From Tragulus kanchil (Eukaryota > Chordata > Mammalia > Artiodactyla > Tragulidae), in the NCBI GenBank assembly GCA_022376925.1, contig JAIOJX010000031.1, positions 142,060,854-142,124,853 of the forward strand: a stretch of DNA of 64,000 bases. The letters are read 5' to 3'. Every line of letters begins with the position of its first letter. The stretch's first letter is position 1. Below, piece by piece: positions 25,001 to 35,894 of the stretch. The notes under the pieces were generated by a model that was given only the letters and a program-made list of their open reading frames with translations, was not told where the DNA came from and searched no databases. Made by a program: the position numbers and the translations under genes.

Positions 25001-26281
25001 ACACTGGATTTACCAGCAATTTTCAAAGTCATCCGTCTGCCTGGAGATATGTGTCTTCTTCAGCAGCTGTACCAGGAATTCAGCAGTGAGCAAGACAGGT
25101 CTGAACTGACCCTTCTGGATGCACATTTTGGGGGGGGAGCATAACTTGAAGAACAGGGGCTACGAAGAGCCCATGCCTCCCTCCACGGACAGTGCCTCCG
25201 CTCTGCCAGCTGCTTTATTTGCCATTTGATTGGTCATCAAAGATTCCACAGTCTGGCTTCCAAAGACATTTAAACCATAACCATGCTAACATAGGGCCTT
25301 CCCAGGTAGTGCTAGTGGTGAAGAACCTGCTTGCCAATGCGGATGAAAGATTACATGTGTTTGTTCATTCATTCTCTTATCCCATAGATATTAATGTCTA
25401 CAGATATTAATTGAGCCTCTACTGTGTGTTGGGCATTAGGCCAAATATTGGAAATATGGTGGAGGATAAAATCCATCAGGCAGTCAAAAACTCTCAGAAA
25501 CTTAACAACTTTGGTTCATTCCAACTTGTCATCACTTTTCTTGAGCAATAAAACCTGTGATATTTTGTCATATCCACCCAGCCCAGAATAGAGTATAAAA
25601 CAGTTTCCCACCTCGTGATTGTTGTTAACATTGCTCACAATACAAGAAATAGCTCAGTCCATGTAATGTTTTCAGCTGCTACTACAATGATCACTCTGTG
25701 GTTTTGAACCATTTTTTAAGCACTGTGATGTTACTGGAAATATTTAACAGAGCTGGGCTCAGATCTAGGTCTGTCTTATAACAACTGATGATCTTAGGCA
25801 AATGGCATAACCTGTTTAAGTTTCCTCATCTATAAAATGGATTATTTTCAGGGCCTTCTTATACAGTCTCAGAGACATCCCACAGTAGAGGAAATGTTTA
25901 AATGCTTACTAGTGGCCATAAACGTCAGAGTAAGTAAATGTATGTTACAGTTTTAAGTTGATATAGTATTTTCACTTAGATATTCTCATTTAATGCTCAG
26001 AACAGGCTATGAAGAAAGGTCATTAACATGGCTGTCATCATTATATTCATCAGGACTATTTATAAAACAAGGAGGAGATCCATGATTTGTCTAAGATCAC
26101 AGGGTACGTAAGTGGCAAGGTCGGTCCTTTGTCCTAGAAAGCAACACTGGATTTACCAGCAATTTTCAAAGTCATCCGTCTGCCTGGAGATATGTGTCTT
26201 CTTCAGCAGCTGTACCAGGAATTCAGCAGTGAGCAAGACAGGTCTGAACTGACCCTTCTGGATGCACATTTTGGGGGGGGA

Positions 26282-28530
26282 GCATAACTTGAAGAACAGG
26301 GGCTACGAAGAGCCCATGCCTCCCTCCACGGACAGTGCCTCCGCTCTGCCAGCTGCTTTATTTGCCATTTGATTGGTCATCAAAGATTCCACAGTCTGGC
26401 TTCCAAAGACATTTAAACCATAACCATGCTAACATAGGGCCTTCCCAGGTAGTGCTAGTGGTGAAGAACCTGCTTGCCAATGCAGAAGATGAAAGAGACA
26501 TGGGTTTGATCCCTGGGTTGGAAAGATTCCCTGGAGGATGGCACCATAACCCACTCCAGTCTTCTTGCCTGGAGAATCCATGGACAGAGGGGCCTGCTGG
26601 GCTATGGGCCATAGGGTCGCAAAGAGTCAGACATGACCAGCAGTTTAGCATGGACACACACATGCTAATCTGTCTTTACTAAAATACTGTTGAAAAAATG
26701 GGATTTGGAGAAAACTTCCCTGAAATAGCTGTGAAACTATCACCTCCCCTCACCACCCCCGCCCTCCCCCCAGCCAAACTTCCATGGAATGTGAGTCCAG
26801 CCTTAGTAGAAATTCTGATATATATTTTTTTAAGTTGATAAACTGGATTTTGATGTGAAATACCCATCTTTTAAACTGTCGACTCAAAGCCAAACTGAAA
26901 CATGACAATTGGCTGCGTGAGGTTTGAGGATTTCTATTTGTAATCTCAGCTGTAACCAGGGTTCTGATTCTGATTTGTTTCAGAGGTTAAGGAAGTGGCT
27001 TTTAGAAGAATGGCTTGGCCAGAAGACGAAGGCCAGGGGGCAGTCTCCGAGGGTGGACGCTAGACTCGGCCCTGTGGTCTCGGATTTGGGGAGAGGGCAA
27101 ATTGGGAAGGGTGGTGATGCAGGCTGTGGCTAGATCATGGGTCCTGTGAAAAGCAGTGGGAGTGGGCTGCAGCTGACCCAGTGAGGGGATTCAATGCATG
27201 GCACAGTGACGGGAATTGACTGGAAAGGTCAAGATGGTAGTTGAGAAGCCTCCTAAGAAGCTGCTGCAGTCATCCTAGCCCATTCTTCGTATTCTTATCC
27301 TGACTGCCAACTCTCGTACCAAGCCAAGGGAGCTTTCTCCTGCATTTTACTAGGTTAAAGATGACTGTCCTTCCACTGCCCTCACTCAGGACACAAAGGA
27401 AGATTTCTAAAACTGAGAGAGGGCATAACTTGAAGAACAGGGGCTGCCTCCTCCACGGACAGTGCCTCCGCTCTGCCAGCTGCTTTATTTGCCATTTGAT
27501 TGGTCATCAAAGATTCCACAGTCTGGCTTCCAAAGACATTTAAACCATAACCATGCTAACATAGGGCCTTCCCAGGTAGTGCTAGTGGTGAAGAACCTGC
27601 TTGCCAATGCAGAAGATGAAAGAGACATGGGTTTGATCCCTGGGTTGGAAAGATTCCCTGGAGGATGGCACCATAACCCACTCCAGTCTTCTTGCCTGGA
27701 GAATCCATGGACAGAGGGGCCTGCCGGGCTATGGGCCATAGGGTCGCAAAGAGTCAGACATGACCAGCAGTTTAGCATGGACACACACATGCTAATCTGT
27801 CTTTACTAAAATACTGTTGAAAAATGGGATTTGGAGAAAATTTCCCCTGAAATAGCTGTGAAACTATCACCTCCCTCACCACCCCGCCTCCCCAGCCAAA
27901 CTTCCATGGAATGTGAGTCCAGCCTTAGTAGAAATTCTGATATATATTTTTTTAAGTTGATAAACTGGATTTTGATGTGAAATACCCATCTTTTAAACTG
28001 TCGACTCAAAGCCAAACTGAAACATGACAATTGGCTGCGTGAGGTTTGAGGATTTCTATTTGTAATCTCAGCTGTAACCAGGGTTCTGATTCTGATTTGT
28101 TTCAGAGGTTAAGGAAGTGGCTTTTAGAAGAATGGCTTGGCCAGAAGACGAAGGCCAGGGGGCAGTCTCCGAGGGTGGACGCTAGACTCGGCCCTGTGGT
28201 CTCGGATTTGGGGAGAGGGCAAATTGGGAAGGGTGGTGATGCAGGCTGTGGCTAGATCATGGGTCCTGTGAAAAGCAGTGGGAGTGGGCTGCAGCTGACC
28301 CAGTGAGGGGATTCAATGCATGGCACAGTGACGGGAATTGACTGGAAAGGTCAAGATGGTAGTTGAGAAGCCTCCTAAGAAGCTGCTGCAGTCATCCTAG
28401 CCCATTCTTCGTATTCTTATCCTGACTGCCAACTCTCGTACCAAGCCAAGGGAGCTTTCTCCTGCATTTTACTAGGTTAAAGATGACTGTCCTTCCACTG
28501 CCCTCACTAAGGACACAAAGGAAGATTTCT
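26282..28530 (+). repeat. Direct duplication L (26282-27408 and 27423-28530)
   Basis: Copies of about 1127 and 1108 bp. The offset falls from 1141 to 1127 through a 14-base loss about 20 bases into copy 2 (27445-27452), then to 1122 through single-base losses in C and A runs (27820-27900). All losses are in copy 2 near the join. Junction 27409-27422. This is the clearest example of error clustering at the join. Confidence 0.95.
26433..26668 (+). mobile_element. Bov-A2 SINE with target-site duplication
   Basis: Starts GGGCCTTCCCAGGTAGTGCT at about 26437 and continues through 'ttccctggaggatggcaccataacccactcc', 'ttgcctggagaatccatggacag' and 'gggtcgcaaagagtcagacatgac'. CATGCTAA flanks it (26425-26432 and 26661-26668). 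It is ruminant-specific and so a key marker of the host. The same insertion recurs at about 27560-27795 (duplication L) and truncated at 25290-25340 (K). Confidence 0.9.
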
Positions 28531-28561
28531 GCCTTGATTTCACAGCCTCTGACACCACTCA

Positions 28562-30816
28562 CCTAACACTGGTTCCCTTTGGGTTCTAATTTACTTCTCT
28601 AATTCTTTTCCCCTTGTCTTGTCTTCTTCCACCTAAATGCCCAATTTTCAACTGTCATGCAATAAGAATTCGGAACATGCTACATTAAAAAAAGAACTTA
28701 TCTGTAAATCAATCTTCTAGCAAACATGAGGGTGTAGGTACAGAGTGTCATTTTCTTTTATATCTACCTAAGGAAACATTTTTTCCCCCTTTCTTACTAC
28801 TGACATATTTTTTGAGAAAGGCAGCCCTCGGGTTGTTGTTCTGCACTCTTTGAAGTCACTGTGAATTGAATAAATTTGATGTCTGATGGCACACTGCCAT
28901 GAGAATTTAACAACTTGTGAGAGAGGATACTATTATTTTTTTTTCTGTCATTTTGAATTCCCCAAGGCCATTCCACGGGACGGTGGGGACAGGTATTGGT
29001 TAAGAGGGACTCTCCCTCAATGTAGGCTCTCATACTTTCAAGTTTCCCATAAAATCTGTGGGGTCTCAGACAATTGTCATCCTAAAGTCAAAACTTCAAG
29101 GTCATCACGTTGACTTGATGACTTTGAAAGGAAGGGGATTGGGATCCATTAAGGAAAGTGTTGAAGAAACTGTCTTTAATTGACTTCCGCAAGGCAATGC
29201 TTTATTATAATGCAAAATGTGCCTTATCTAGAGGGGTTATTCAGAGGGCATTCGAGACTTTGTTGACTATATTGTGAAGTTATTATTTTTTCTTTGTAAA
29301 ATGCCCTACATTTTCTTTCCCCTTACTTCATGCTTTGGAAAAAAAAAAAAATAGACCTTGATCTTAACCAAGGCTAAAGGTTAAAACTTCCATGTGCTTG
29401 GTACTTGGCAGGGGTGGGGGATGGGGTGGAGGCAACTTGGACTTTGGATTGACCACTTCATGTGGCACTGGTGATGCCTGTCTGCTTGGGACACGACACA
29501 TTATTCTGGTGAATCAGGACTTACATCTGGCCCTTTGCCACACACCGACTTCTTGCATTTTTCCTCTACGATGGTAAACAAATCATTTCTTTCAGATTGG
29601 ATAAAAATGGGCCCTACTCTTTCAAGCTGAAGTCTTCTAGCTAATTCTGCATTTGCACTATAAACTATACCGACTTTCAGATTTTTCACAAAAATTTCAC
29701 CCTAACACTGGTTCCCTTTGGGTTCTAATTTACTTCTCTAATTCTTTTCCCCTTGTCTTGTCTTCTTCCACCTAAATGCCCAATTTTCAACTGTCATGCA
29801 ATAAGAATTCGGAACATGCTACATTAAAAAAAGAACTTATCTGTAAATCAATCTTCTAGCAAACATGAGGGTGTAGGTACGGAGTGTCATTTTCTTTTAT
29901 ATCTACCTAAGGAAACATTTTTTCCCCCTTTCTTACTACTGACATATTTTTTGAGAAAGGCAGCCCTCGGGTTGTTGTTCTGCACTCTTTGAAGTCACTG
30001 TGAATTGAATAAATTTGATGTCTGATGGCACACTGCCATGAGAATTTAACAACTTGTGAGAGAGGATACTATTATTTTTTTTTCTGTCATTTTGAATTCC
30101 CCAAGGCCATTCCACGGGACGGTGGGGACAGGTATTGGTTAAGAGGGACTCTCCCTCAATGTAGGCTCTCATACTTTCAAGTTTCCCATAAAATCTGTGG
30201 GGTCTCAGACAATTGTCATCCTAAAGTCAAAACTTCAAGGTCATCACGTTGACTTGATGACTTTGAAAGGAAGGGGATTGGGATCCATTAAGGAAAGTGT
30301 TGAAGAAAACTGTCTTTAATTGACTTCCGCAAGGCAATGCTTTATTATAATGCAAAATGTGCCTTATCTAGAGGGGTTATTCAGAGGGCATTCGAGACTT
30401 TGTTGACTATATTGTGAAGTTATTATTTTTTTCTTTGTAAAATGCCCTACATTTTCTTTCCCCTTACTTCATGCTTTGGAAAAAAAAAAAAATAGACCTT
30501 GACCTTAACCAAGGCTAAAGGTTAAAACTTGCATGTGCTTGGTACTTGGCAGGGGTGGGGGATGGGGTGGAGGCAACTTGGACTTTGGATTGACCACTTC
30601 ATGTGGCACTGGTGATGCCTGTCTGCTTGGGACACGACACATTATTCTGGTGAATCAGGACTTACATCTGGCCCCTTTGCCACACACCGACTTCTTGCAT
30701 TTTTTTCCTCTACGATGGTAAACAAATCATTTCTTTCAGATTGGATAAAAAATGGGCCCTACTCTTTCGAAGCTGAAGTCTTCTAGCTAATTCTGCATTT
30801 GCACTATAAACTATAC
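28562..30816 (+). repeat. Direct duplication M (28562-29671 and 29701-30816)
   Basis: Copies of about 1110 and 1116 bp; the offset rises from 1139 to about 1145. Copy 1 lacks bases in homopolymers close to its end (around 29533, 29562, 29606, 29627), while copy 2 has the longer runs. The start of copy 2 is clean. Filler 29672-29700 is 29 bases. The side with errors is again the one touching the join. Confidence 0.95.
28790..29300. promoter_or_regulatory. Candidate conserved non-coding element
   Basis: Unique sequence with no recognised repeat. It has a nuclear-receptor-like half-site (TCAAGGTCATCACG near 29096), CTTTGAA words near 28849 and 29121, and AT-rich homeodomain-like words (TTTATTATAATGC near 29200). 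Two short overlapping frames (28797-29033 minus, 28886-29113 plus) carry no domain. Present again at about 29929-30440. Regulatory role is inference only. Confidence 0.3.
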
Positions 30817-31599
30817 CAGTCAATTGTACATTCAAGTTTAGATCTGGGCCAGATTTATGCCCCTGAGAAAATCCTATTTTTGCATGATTTAGACAAAAAA
30901 AAATGTGTCTGAACAGTGTTACCCAGCCTAATTTATATGAAACTGGGATTCTGCCACCTGGGGTTTCGGGTCTGCTCTGTGAGACATGTCTGGTATGTGA
31001 CTAAAAGACCAAGCAAGGAGGAGGCGGCAGAGGGGGACCAGAGCCCACTTGAAAGGGAGACAGCCATCCCCGCCAACTGAATGGGGCATGCACAACCAGC
31101 TGGGGAGTGAGGCCTCTTTATTGTGCTTTTATTATGGGCTCTTGTGTACAACCAGAATGGTGGCCCCCTCCCCAAGGCATGCTTGGTTGCTACGATCTGT
31201 TCCTGGGGGCTGGTGTGCATCCCAAATGGCAGCCCCCTCCTTGACAGACAGGCATGGGGTGCTCCATTACTAAAGCCTCCACATCCTGAGACCCCATCCT
31301 TCTGGGTCCCGCCTGCATCCAAGTGAGTGCAAGAAAGAGAACCAGACAGAGGAACCACCTGTCACCAGACTTAGGAATCTGTCTAGGAGGATTCCCTCCC
31401 CACTGGAGGGATATTGGTGGGCTCTCTTGCTTAGCAGGAGATGCCCATGGTATTTTGGTTTTGTCTTGTTTCCATCAAAGTCTTCTAAAGGTTCTGGGGG
31501 TTCTTTAATTGCTGTTTCAGGGACCAGCGTTATTCATCTTTATGGCATGGAGGCTGACCTTGCCCGATCCACACATCTTACGGCCTTGGGGGCCCCCAC
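30817..31599. other. Single-copy DNA, possible old LTR on the minus strand
   Basis: A frame of 141 codons (30933-31358, minus) and shorter plus-strand frames have no domain. Around 31115-31140 the minus strand reads AATAAAAG and AATAAAGAGG, polyadenylation-like words, in a C/T-rich context. That would fit an LTR, but no family is recognised. Confidence 0.3.
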
Positions 31600-31740
31600 T
31601 GAAGCTTGACAAGTATTTTTCTGAGCATCTGCTTCATGCCAAGCCCTGTTGTGTGGATACGCTGCTGGAGATGGGGTATAGGGACAAATAAGACAGATAA
31701 GATTCTTATTCCAAAGGGGCTTACAGTCTAGTGGGAAAGG
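31600..31740 (+). mobile_element. L2-like fragment
   Basis: 'tgagcatctgcttcatgccaagccctgttg' followed by 'gggacaaataagacagataagattcttattccaaaggggcttacagtctagtgg' follows the pattern of an ancient L2 3' region. Diverged. Confidence 0.55.
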
Positions 31741-31944
31741 GAAGCATGGTTCTAATGATCACAAAAGAAGTTGTAGCTCAAGGGCAAAGCACAGTCTCTA
31801 AGGGGAGTGAATCAGTGGGTGGCCACAGAAGGGGACATGGAGGGGTTTTTAAGGAGGGGTCATTTGATCGAAGCATTGAGGGCTGAAGAGAAGCCTGAAA
31901 CACCACTCTGAGGAGGAATCAGGGATGTCCCCTAGCTAAGGAGG

Positions 31945-32065
31945 GCTGTCTCATGACTAGATAGTCAATGACTTGCCCAAGGACACTCAGCACGTTAGGA
32001 GCAGGGACACAGTCAGAGCCTCTGAGCATTCGAGAGCATGCTTAACCATGGGGCTCTGAAGGCAA
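31945..32065 (-). mobile_element. MIR SINE fragment
   Basis: 'gacttgcccaaggacactcagcacgttaggagcagg' then 'tcagagcctctgagc...gcttaaccatgg' is the reverse complement of a MIR head. Confidence 0.6.
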
Positions 32066-32069
32066 GTCA

Positions 32070-32215
32070 CTGATCTGAATACCCAGCTCTTCCTACTTCA
32101 TAGCTCGTAACCTGATCTTTCTGAGTCTTCATTTCATCCTCTATGGAGTGACGATGGTAACAGCTGCTTCCATAGAAGGAAATTTTGAGACATAATTAAA
32201 ACAAGTATGTAATGA
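32070..32215 (+). mobile_element. MIR-like SINE fragment
   Basis: 'acccagctcttcctacttcatagctc', 'tctgagtcttcatttcatcctctatggagtgacgatggtaacagc' and 'acataattaaaacaagtatg' follow MIR order. Weakly conserved. Confidence 0.5.
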
Positions 32216-32217
32216 GT

Positions 32218-32442
32218 TTGATTGTAATTGTTGTTGTTTAGACACCAAGTTGCTTCCAACTCTTTTGCAACCTATGGACTGTAGCTCGCCAGGTTCCTCT
32301 CTCCCTGAGATTTCCCAGGCAAGAACACTGGAGTGGGTTGCTATTTCCTTCTCCAGGGGATCTTCCCATCCCAGGGATCAAACCTGTGCCTCCTGCTTGG
32401 TAAGCAGATTCTTTACCACCTGAGTAGCCCCTTGATCATAAT
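32218..32442 (-). mobile_element. Bov-tA SINE with target-site duplication
   Basis: The plus strand runs from the tail (TTGTTGTTTAGACACCAAG) through 'ggagtgggttgctatttccttctccagggg' to the reversed tRNA-like head ending TGAGTAGCCCC near 32431. Imperfect flanking repeats TTGATTGTAAT and TTGATCATAAT (32218-32228, 32432-32442; 9 of 11 match) mark the insertion. Confidence 0.88.
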
Positions 32443-32676
32443 ACATATTAGCTATTATTGTTATTTATCCTATTTGGTCTTTCAAAGCCACTCTATTGGA
32501 TTGAAAAATAAAGTATCTCCTCATACCCATCCCTAAATCTTTTATTTTTTGACAAAGAGCCATAAATGTTGCTCAACCACGTGGACATAAATTCATTCAA
32601 AACATTTACTTATTGAGTTCTCTCCAAGGGGAAGGCATCATTTATGGTGGTAGAAAAGAGACAGGGAAATAGGGTC

Positions 32677-32900
32677 CCTGAACTCAAGGGAGAAAGAAAG
32701 TGAACGTGAAAGTGACTTAGTCATGTCCAACTCTTTGCAGCCCATGGAGAAGCCATGTAGTTCTCCATGTAAGAATACTAGAATGGGTTGCCATTCCCTT
32801 CTCTAGGGGATCTTCCCAACCCAGGGATCGAACCCAGGTCTTCCTCATTGCAGGCGGATTCTTTACCATCTGAGCCACCAGGGAAACCTGAATTCATGGG
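32677..32900 (-). mobile_element. Bov-tA SINE with target-site duplication
   Basis: Tail 'gtgaacgtgaaagtgacttagtcatgtcc' at the left, then 'ttgccattcccttctctaggggatcttcccaaccc', 'gggatcgaaccc' (reversed B box) and 'gagccaccagggaaa' at the right. A 14-base flanking repeat at 32677-32690 and 32887-32900 matches at 12 of 14 positions. Confidence 0.9.
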
Positions 32901-34584
32901 TGGATTACCTAATTGAGGGGTTCCCAGGTTTCAAGGAATCAGATGTGAGCTAATACCCTGACATGCCATCTTGGGTGCCTCCCCATTTCACAGGTAGGGA
33001 AGCTGAGGCCTCGGTCAGGAAGTTGCTGGCGGATATCAGCACTCTAGTCCTGTGTCAGGTTCCCAGCTCGTCCTTCTGAGGATACCAATCAGAGTCCTTT
33101 TGGACTGAGAATCTGCTTCATGCTGATCTTGGCTGAATTGCCTTAGCCCAACAGCTAGGAGCTACTGGCTCTTTCTGGATCCTATAAAATTGTACCAGCT
33201 CATATAAGACAGGAATAAAGGGGAGCTGGTCAGTGGACATTGGTTTTCTTTCTGGACATTTCTAAGCCCTTCCCAGCCTCCTCCTTCTCACTCCATAGTG
33301 TCTCAGCCTGGATGCAATCCTCCTTAGAATGTGGTGGGTTTCTAGGCTTACCAGTCACAACTTGTACTTACATTATGTAAGATGACACATGTTTTAATCT
33401 CTTAAAGGGGCGTGAGGCTTTGCTCTCTTAAAGGAACAGGCTGCTTTGGTACATCCTAGGAAACTCACCCCTTAAAAAAAAGAAAAAAAAATTAGATATA
33501 CCAGTCCTGGTTCTTCATAGCCAGGCTGGACTTTAGCGGTTGACTTGGGGGTATTTCTTGCCTTTCCTTGATCTAAGGTCATTCACTTCCTAAAGGCATA
33601 GCAAACAACTGTTTATCCCTATTTCTTTTACAAATGGATTTTCAGAGGCTGACCTGAGGAGGAGCCAACCTTGGAGTGAGCTGGTGGGGGTCCAGGGTCA
33701 GATGACAAGGGGACCAGGGTCCCAGCCTGCAGTTCCTCTGAAGTCCCCACTTGGGTACAGCCCAGAGGCAGGGGCAATGTTTGGGGAACCAGCTCAAATC
33801 ACAGAAAGCTGATTTCCGAGCCTGGATGCCCAGTTGTGCTTGTTTATCGGCAATTACCCTTAAGTTCTTCCTGTAATTAACCCCAGCTTCGAGGACACTA
33901 CTATGTGCACATCACTTCCCTCCCAAACACCATCTCTCTGCCATTATTCCCTGGAAAGATGAGTCACTGAAAGAGATGGCTTATCTCTACCCCGTTTTTA
34001 ACTAGTTTTGCCTCCCAGAGACATTTGTCGATTTCCAACCAGGCACTCTGCATCTCCCCTTTTTCAACTTCTCTTATTTATTTTTAATAACATTTTCTTC
34101 CTTTCTGCTTTTATATTTCTTCCTCTTCCTCCCATAGCCTTTCATGCATTCAGGATGTAAGAGAGCCAGCTTCAAAGCCGGGAGCCCTGCCGAATCCTCC
34201 TCCCCTATGGTAAGCGTGCCCTTTCCCTGTCTGATCATTGACTCATAACCACAGAACGTCCCAGGCGCAGGATGGAGGAGGGGAGGGCTGAATACTCGGC
34301 AACCACGGTCTGCAGCCCCAGAGGAGACAAAAGTGGAGGATTTGCTCAACAGGGCTTTTTTCCTCCCTCTTTGGGGATAATTGTTTAGGACAATCTGAAC
34401 GGACCTAGTCCAGGGAGGGAAGGCGGGGAAAGCCCGCCATTCCCTCACCCCTTCTCCCTTCAAATGGTAACGTCAACCAAGTGAGACTCATCTGGTCAGG
34501 CTCCAATGGCCAGACCCGTCCTAAACCCCCTCCCTGGGCACCCCCAAAGACTTTGGATCGCGTCGTTTAATTTTAATTCAATTG
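32901..34584. other. Single-copy DNA, no gene recognised
   Basis: A small MIR-like block (minus) lies near 32985-33060. The rest has no recognised element. A minus-strand frame of 129 codons (34074-34463) crosses C/T-rich sequence and has no domain. 34190-34330 is moderately GC-rich with a few CpGs, too few for a CpG island. Confidence 0.4.
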
Positions 34585-34685
34585 AACATACATGGATCGA
34601 TCGCTTACCATGTGCCGGGTATTGAGTGGACAGGTGACAGCCATAGGCTTAGACCCTGTGGAAGCTAAGTCCTTGTCCTTCAAAA
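34585..34685 (+). mobile_element. L2-like fragment
   Basis: 'ggatcgatcgcttaccatgtgccgggtattgagtgg...aagtccttgtcc' resembles the L2/MIR 'tactatgtgccaggcactg' block. Short and diverged; family tentative. Confidence 0.45.
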
Positions 34686-35240
34686 CAGAGCGCGCAGGCC
34701 AAGACAGCCCTGAGCAACGTCCCCCGCACCCCTGTCCCCGCCCCGCCACCTCCCCTCGTTCCTCCCTCCCCTTCTGTCTCCATTAAGCATGAATGGGCAT
34801 CACATCTGTTTCTTTTCTTGTTGGAAAGCAAGAGGCAAAGACCCTAAAATGGGGACAGACCAGCACACACCTGGGTGGTCCTTAAATTAGAAAAAGTTTT
34901 GGCCCGGAGTTCTTCATTTGAGTCTGGAGTCTCATGCGGCTCTCTGCCCCTGTAGGTTGGGAGAAATGGGGTTGGGGCTGCGGGGACTCAGGTGGAGTAT
35001 CACGGGGGCCCTTCCGTGTCCTGTTTTCTCTAGCTTACAACATATTCCTCCCTGCTCTGTATTCAGCCCTGATTCCTCACTAAGCAGACCTAGCATGGTC
35101 GGGGGCCCCAACAATGCCAGGGCAGAGGCAGGGGGTGTATGGGGGAAGTGAAGAAGTAGCTAGTTTAATTTCCACACACACACACATAGTAGAGGTCTTT
35201 TTGAAAATTAAAGTGCTTATGCAAGGACTTGATATCACGT
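34686..35240. other. Single-copy DNA, GC-rich at left
   Basis: 34690-34780 is rich in C with a few CpGs (CGTCCCCCGCACCCC and following). No exon signature was seen. A short CA run lies at 35173-35187. Confidence 0.4.
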
Positions 35241-35405
35241 TATTTTAAGCAAAAGATCTGGAACCAGACTGTTTGGATTACAATCTCTGTTCCATAGCTC
35301 TGTGGTCCTGGAAACAGTATGTCAGTTTCCTCATCTGTGAAATGGGCATACAAATTATCCTGACTTCATTGGGTTATTGTGAGAAATAGTGAGTTGCTGT
35401 GTTAG
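35241..35405 (+). mobile_element. MIR SINE
   Basis: 'tctggaaccagactgtttggattacaatctctgttcc', 'tagctctgtggtcctgg' and 'agtttcctcatctgtgaaatgggcatac' appear in MIR order, followed by a core-like block. Confidence 0.75.
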
Positions 35406-35894
35406 ACTAGATGGTAGGAGGTTTATCAAGAGTGTCCATTTTATAGAAGATGCTTCTCCCTGAGGCAAATGCCCATCCACTTGTAATGTCAAGAAGAGTA
35501 GCCCGAGTAAGAGCTTTTTAGAAAATATGTGTGCGTGTGTGTTTCTTGTTCTTTCTTTTTTCTTCAAAGAGAGAGAAGAGAAAAATTATTTAGTCTTTAT
35601 CCCAGTGGTGTGACTCAGACCCTAGTATTTATAGAGGCAGATTAGTTAATGTACCAGCATACTAATGTGACAGATACCAGTCTAATGGGGAGGGGGCGAT
35701 ATTTCTCTAGAAGTTGCTTAACAGAGGTTCAAGGAGGGATCTTCTGGATAGAGCAGTCCCTTGGTTACTAATCTGAGGAGGAAGTTTCTTTAGGTCCTTA
35801 GTGTTGTCTATCTTCTTTATTTATGTAGCTCTTTAACTGGCAATGTTACAAAGAAATATCATTTTCTATTTGCTACCTCAATATGTTCTCATTC

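Larger units (their letters stand above)
24211..26483 (+). repeat. Direct duplication K (24211-25340 and 25354-26483)
   Basis: Copies of 1130 bp, offset 1143. Filler 25341-25353 reads as a damaged continuation of copy 1: GCGGATGAAAGATTA stands where the intact version has GCAGAAGATGAAAGAGA. One transition, 24299 T/25442 C. The end of copy 1 cuts a Bov-A2 SINE after its first ~47 bases. Confidence 0.95.

Noticed and set aside
26433..26668. tRNA genes (B-box-like words in many places)
   Set aside because: They lie in tRNA-derived SINE heads with SINE bodies and tails. No intact cloverleaf was identified.
26980..27300. Possible exon in GC-richer sequence around 27000-27130
   Set aside because: The pattern resembles an ancient interspersed repeat, the frame is 69 codons, and no splice context supports coding.
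715..30816. A ~1.1-kb satellite or macrosatellite array
   Set aside because: Successive pairs do not share sequence with each other apart from chained overlaps, so there is no common repeat unit.
34650..34790. CpG island / promoter
   Set aside because: The stretch is C-rich but short and has few CpGs; no transcript start features were seen.
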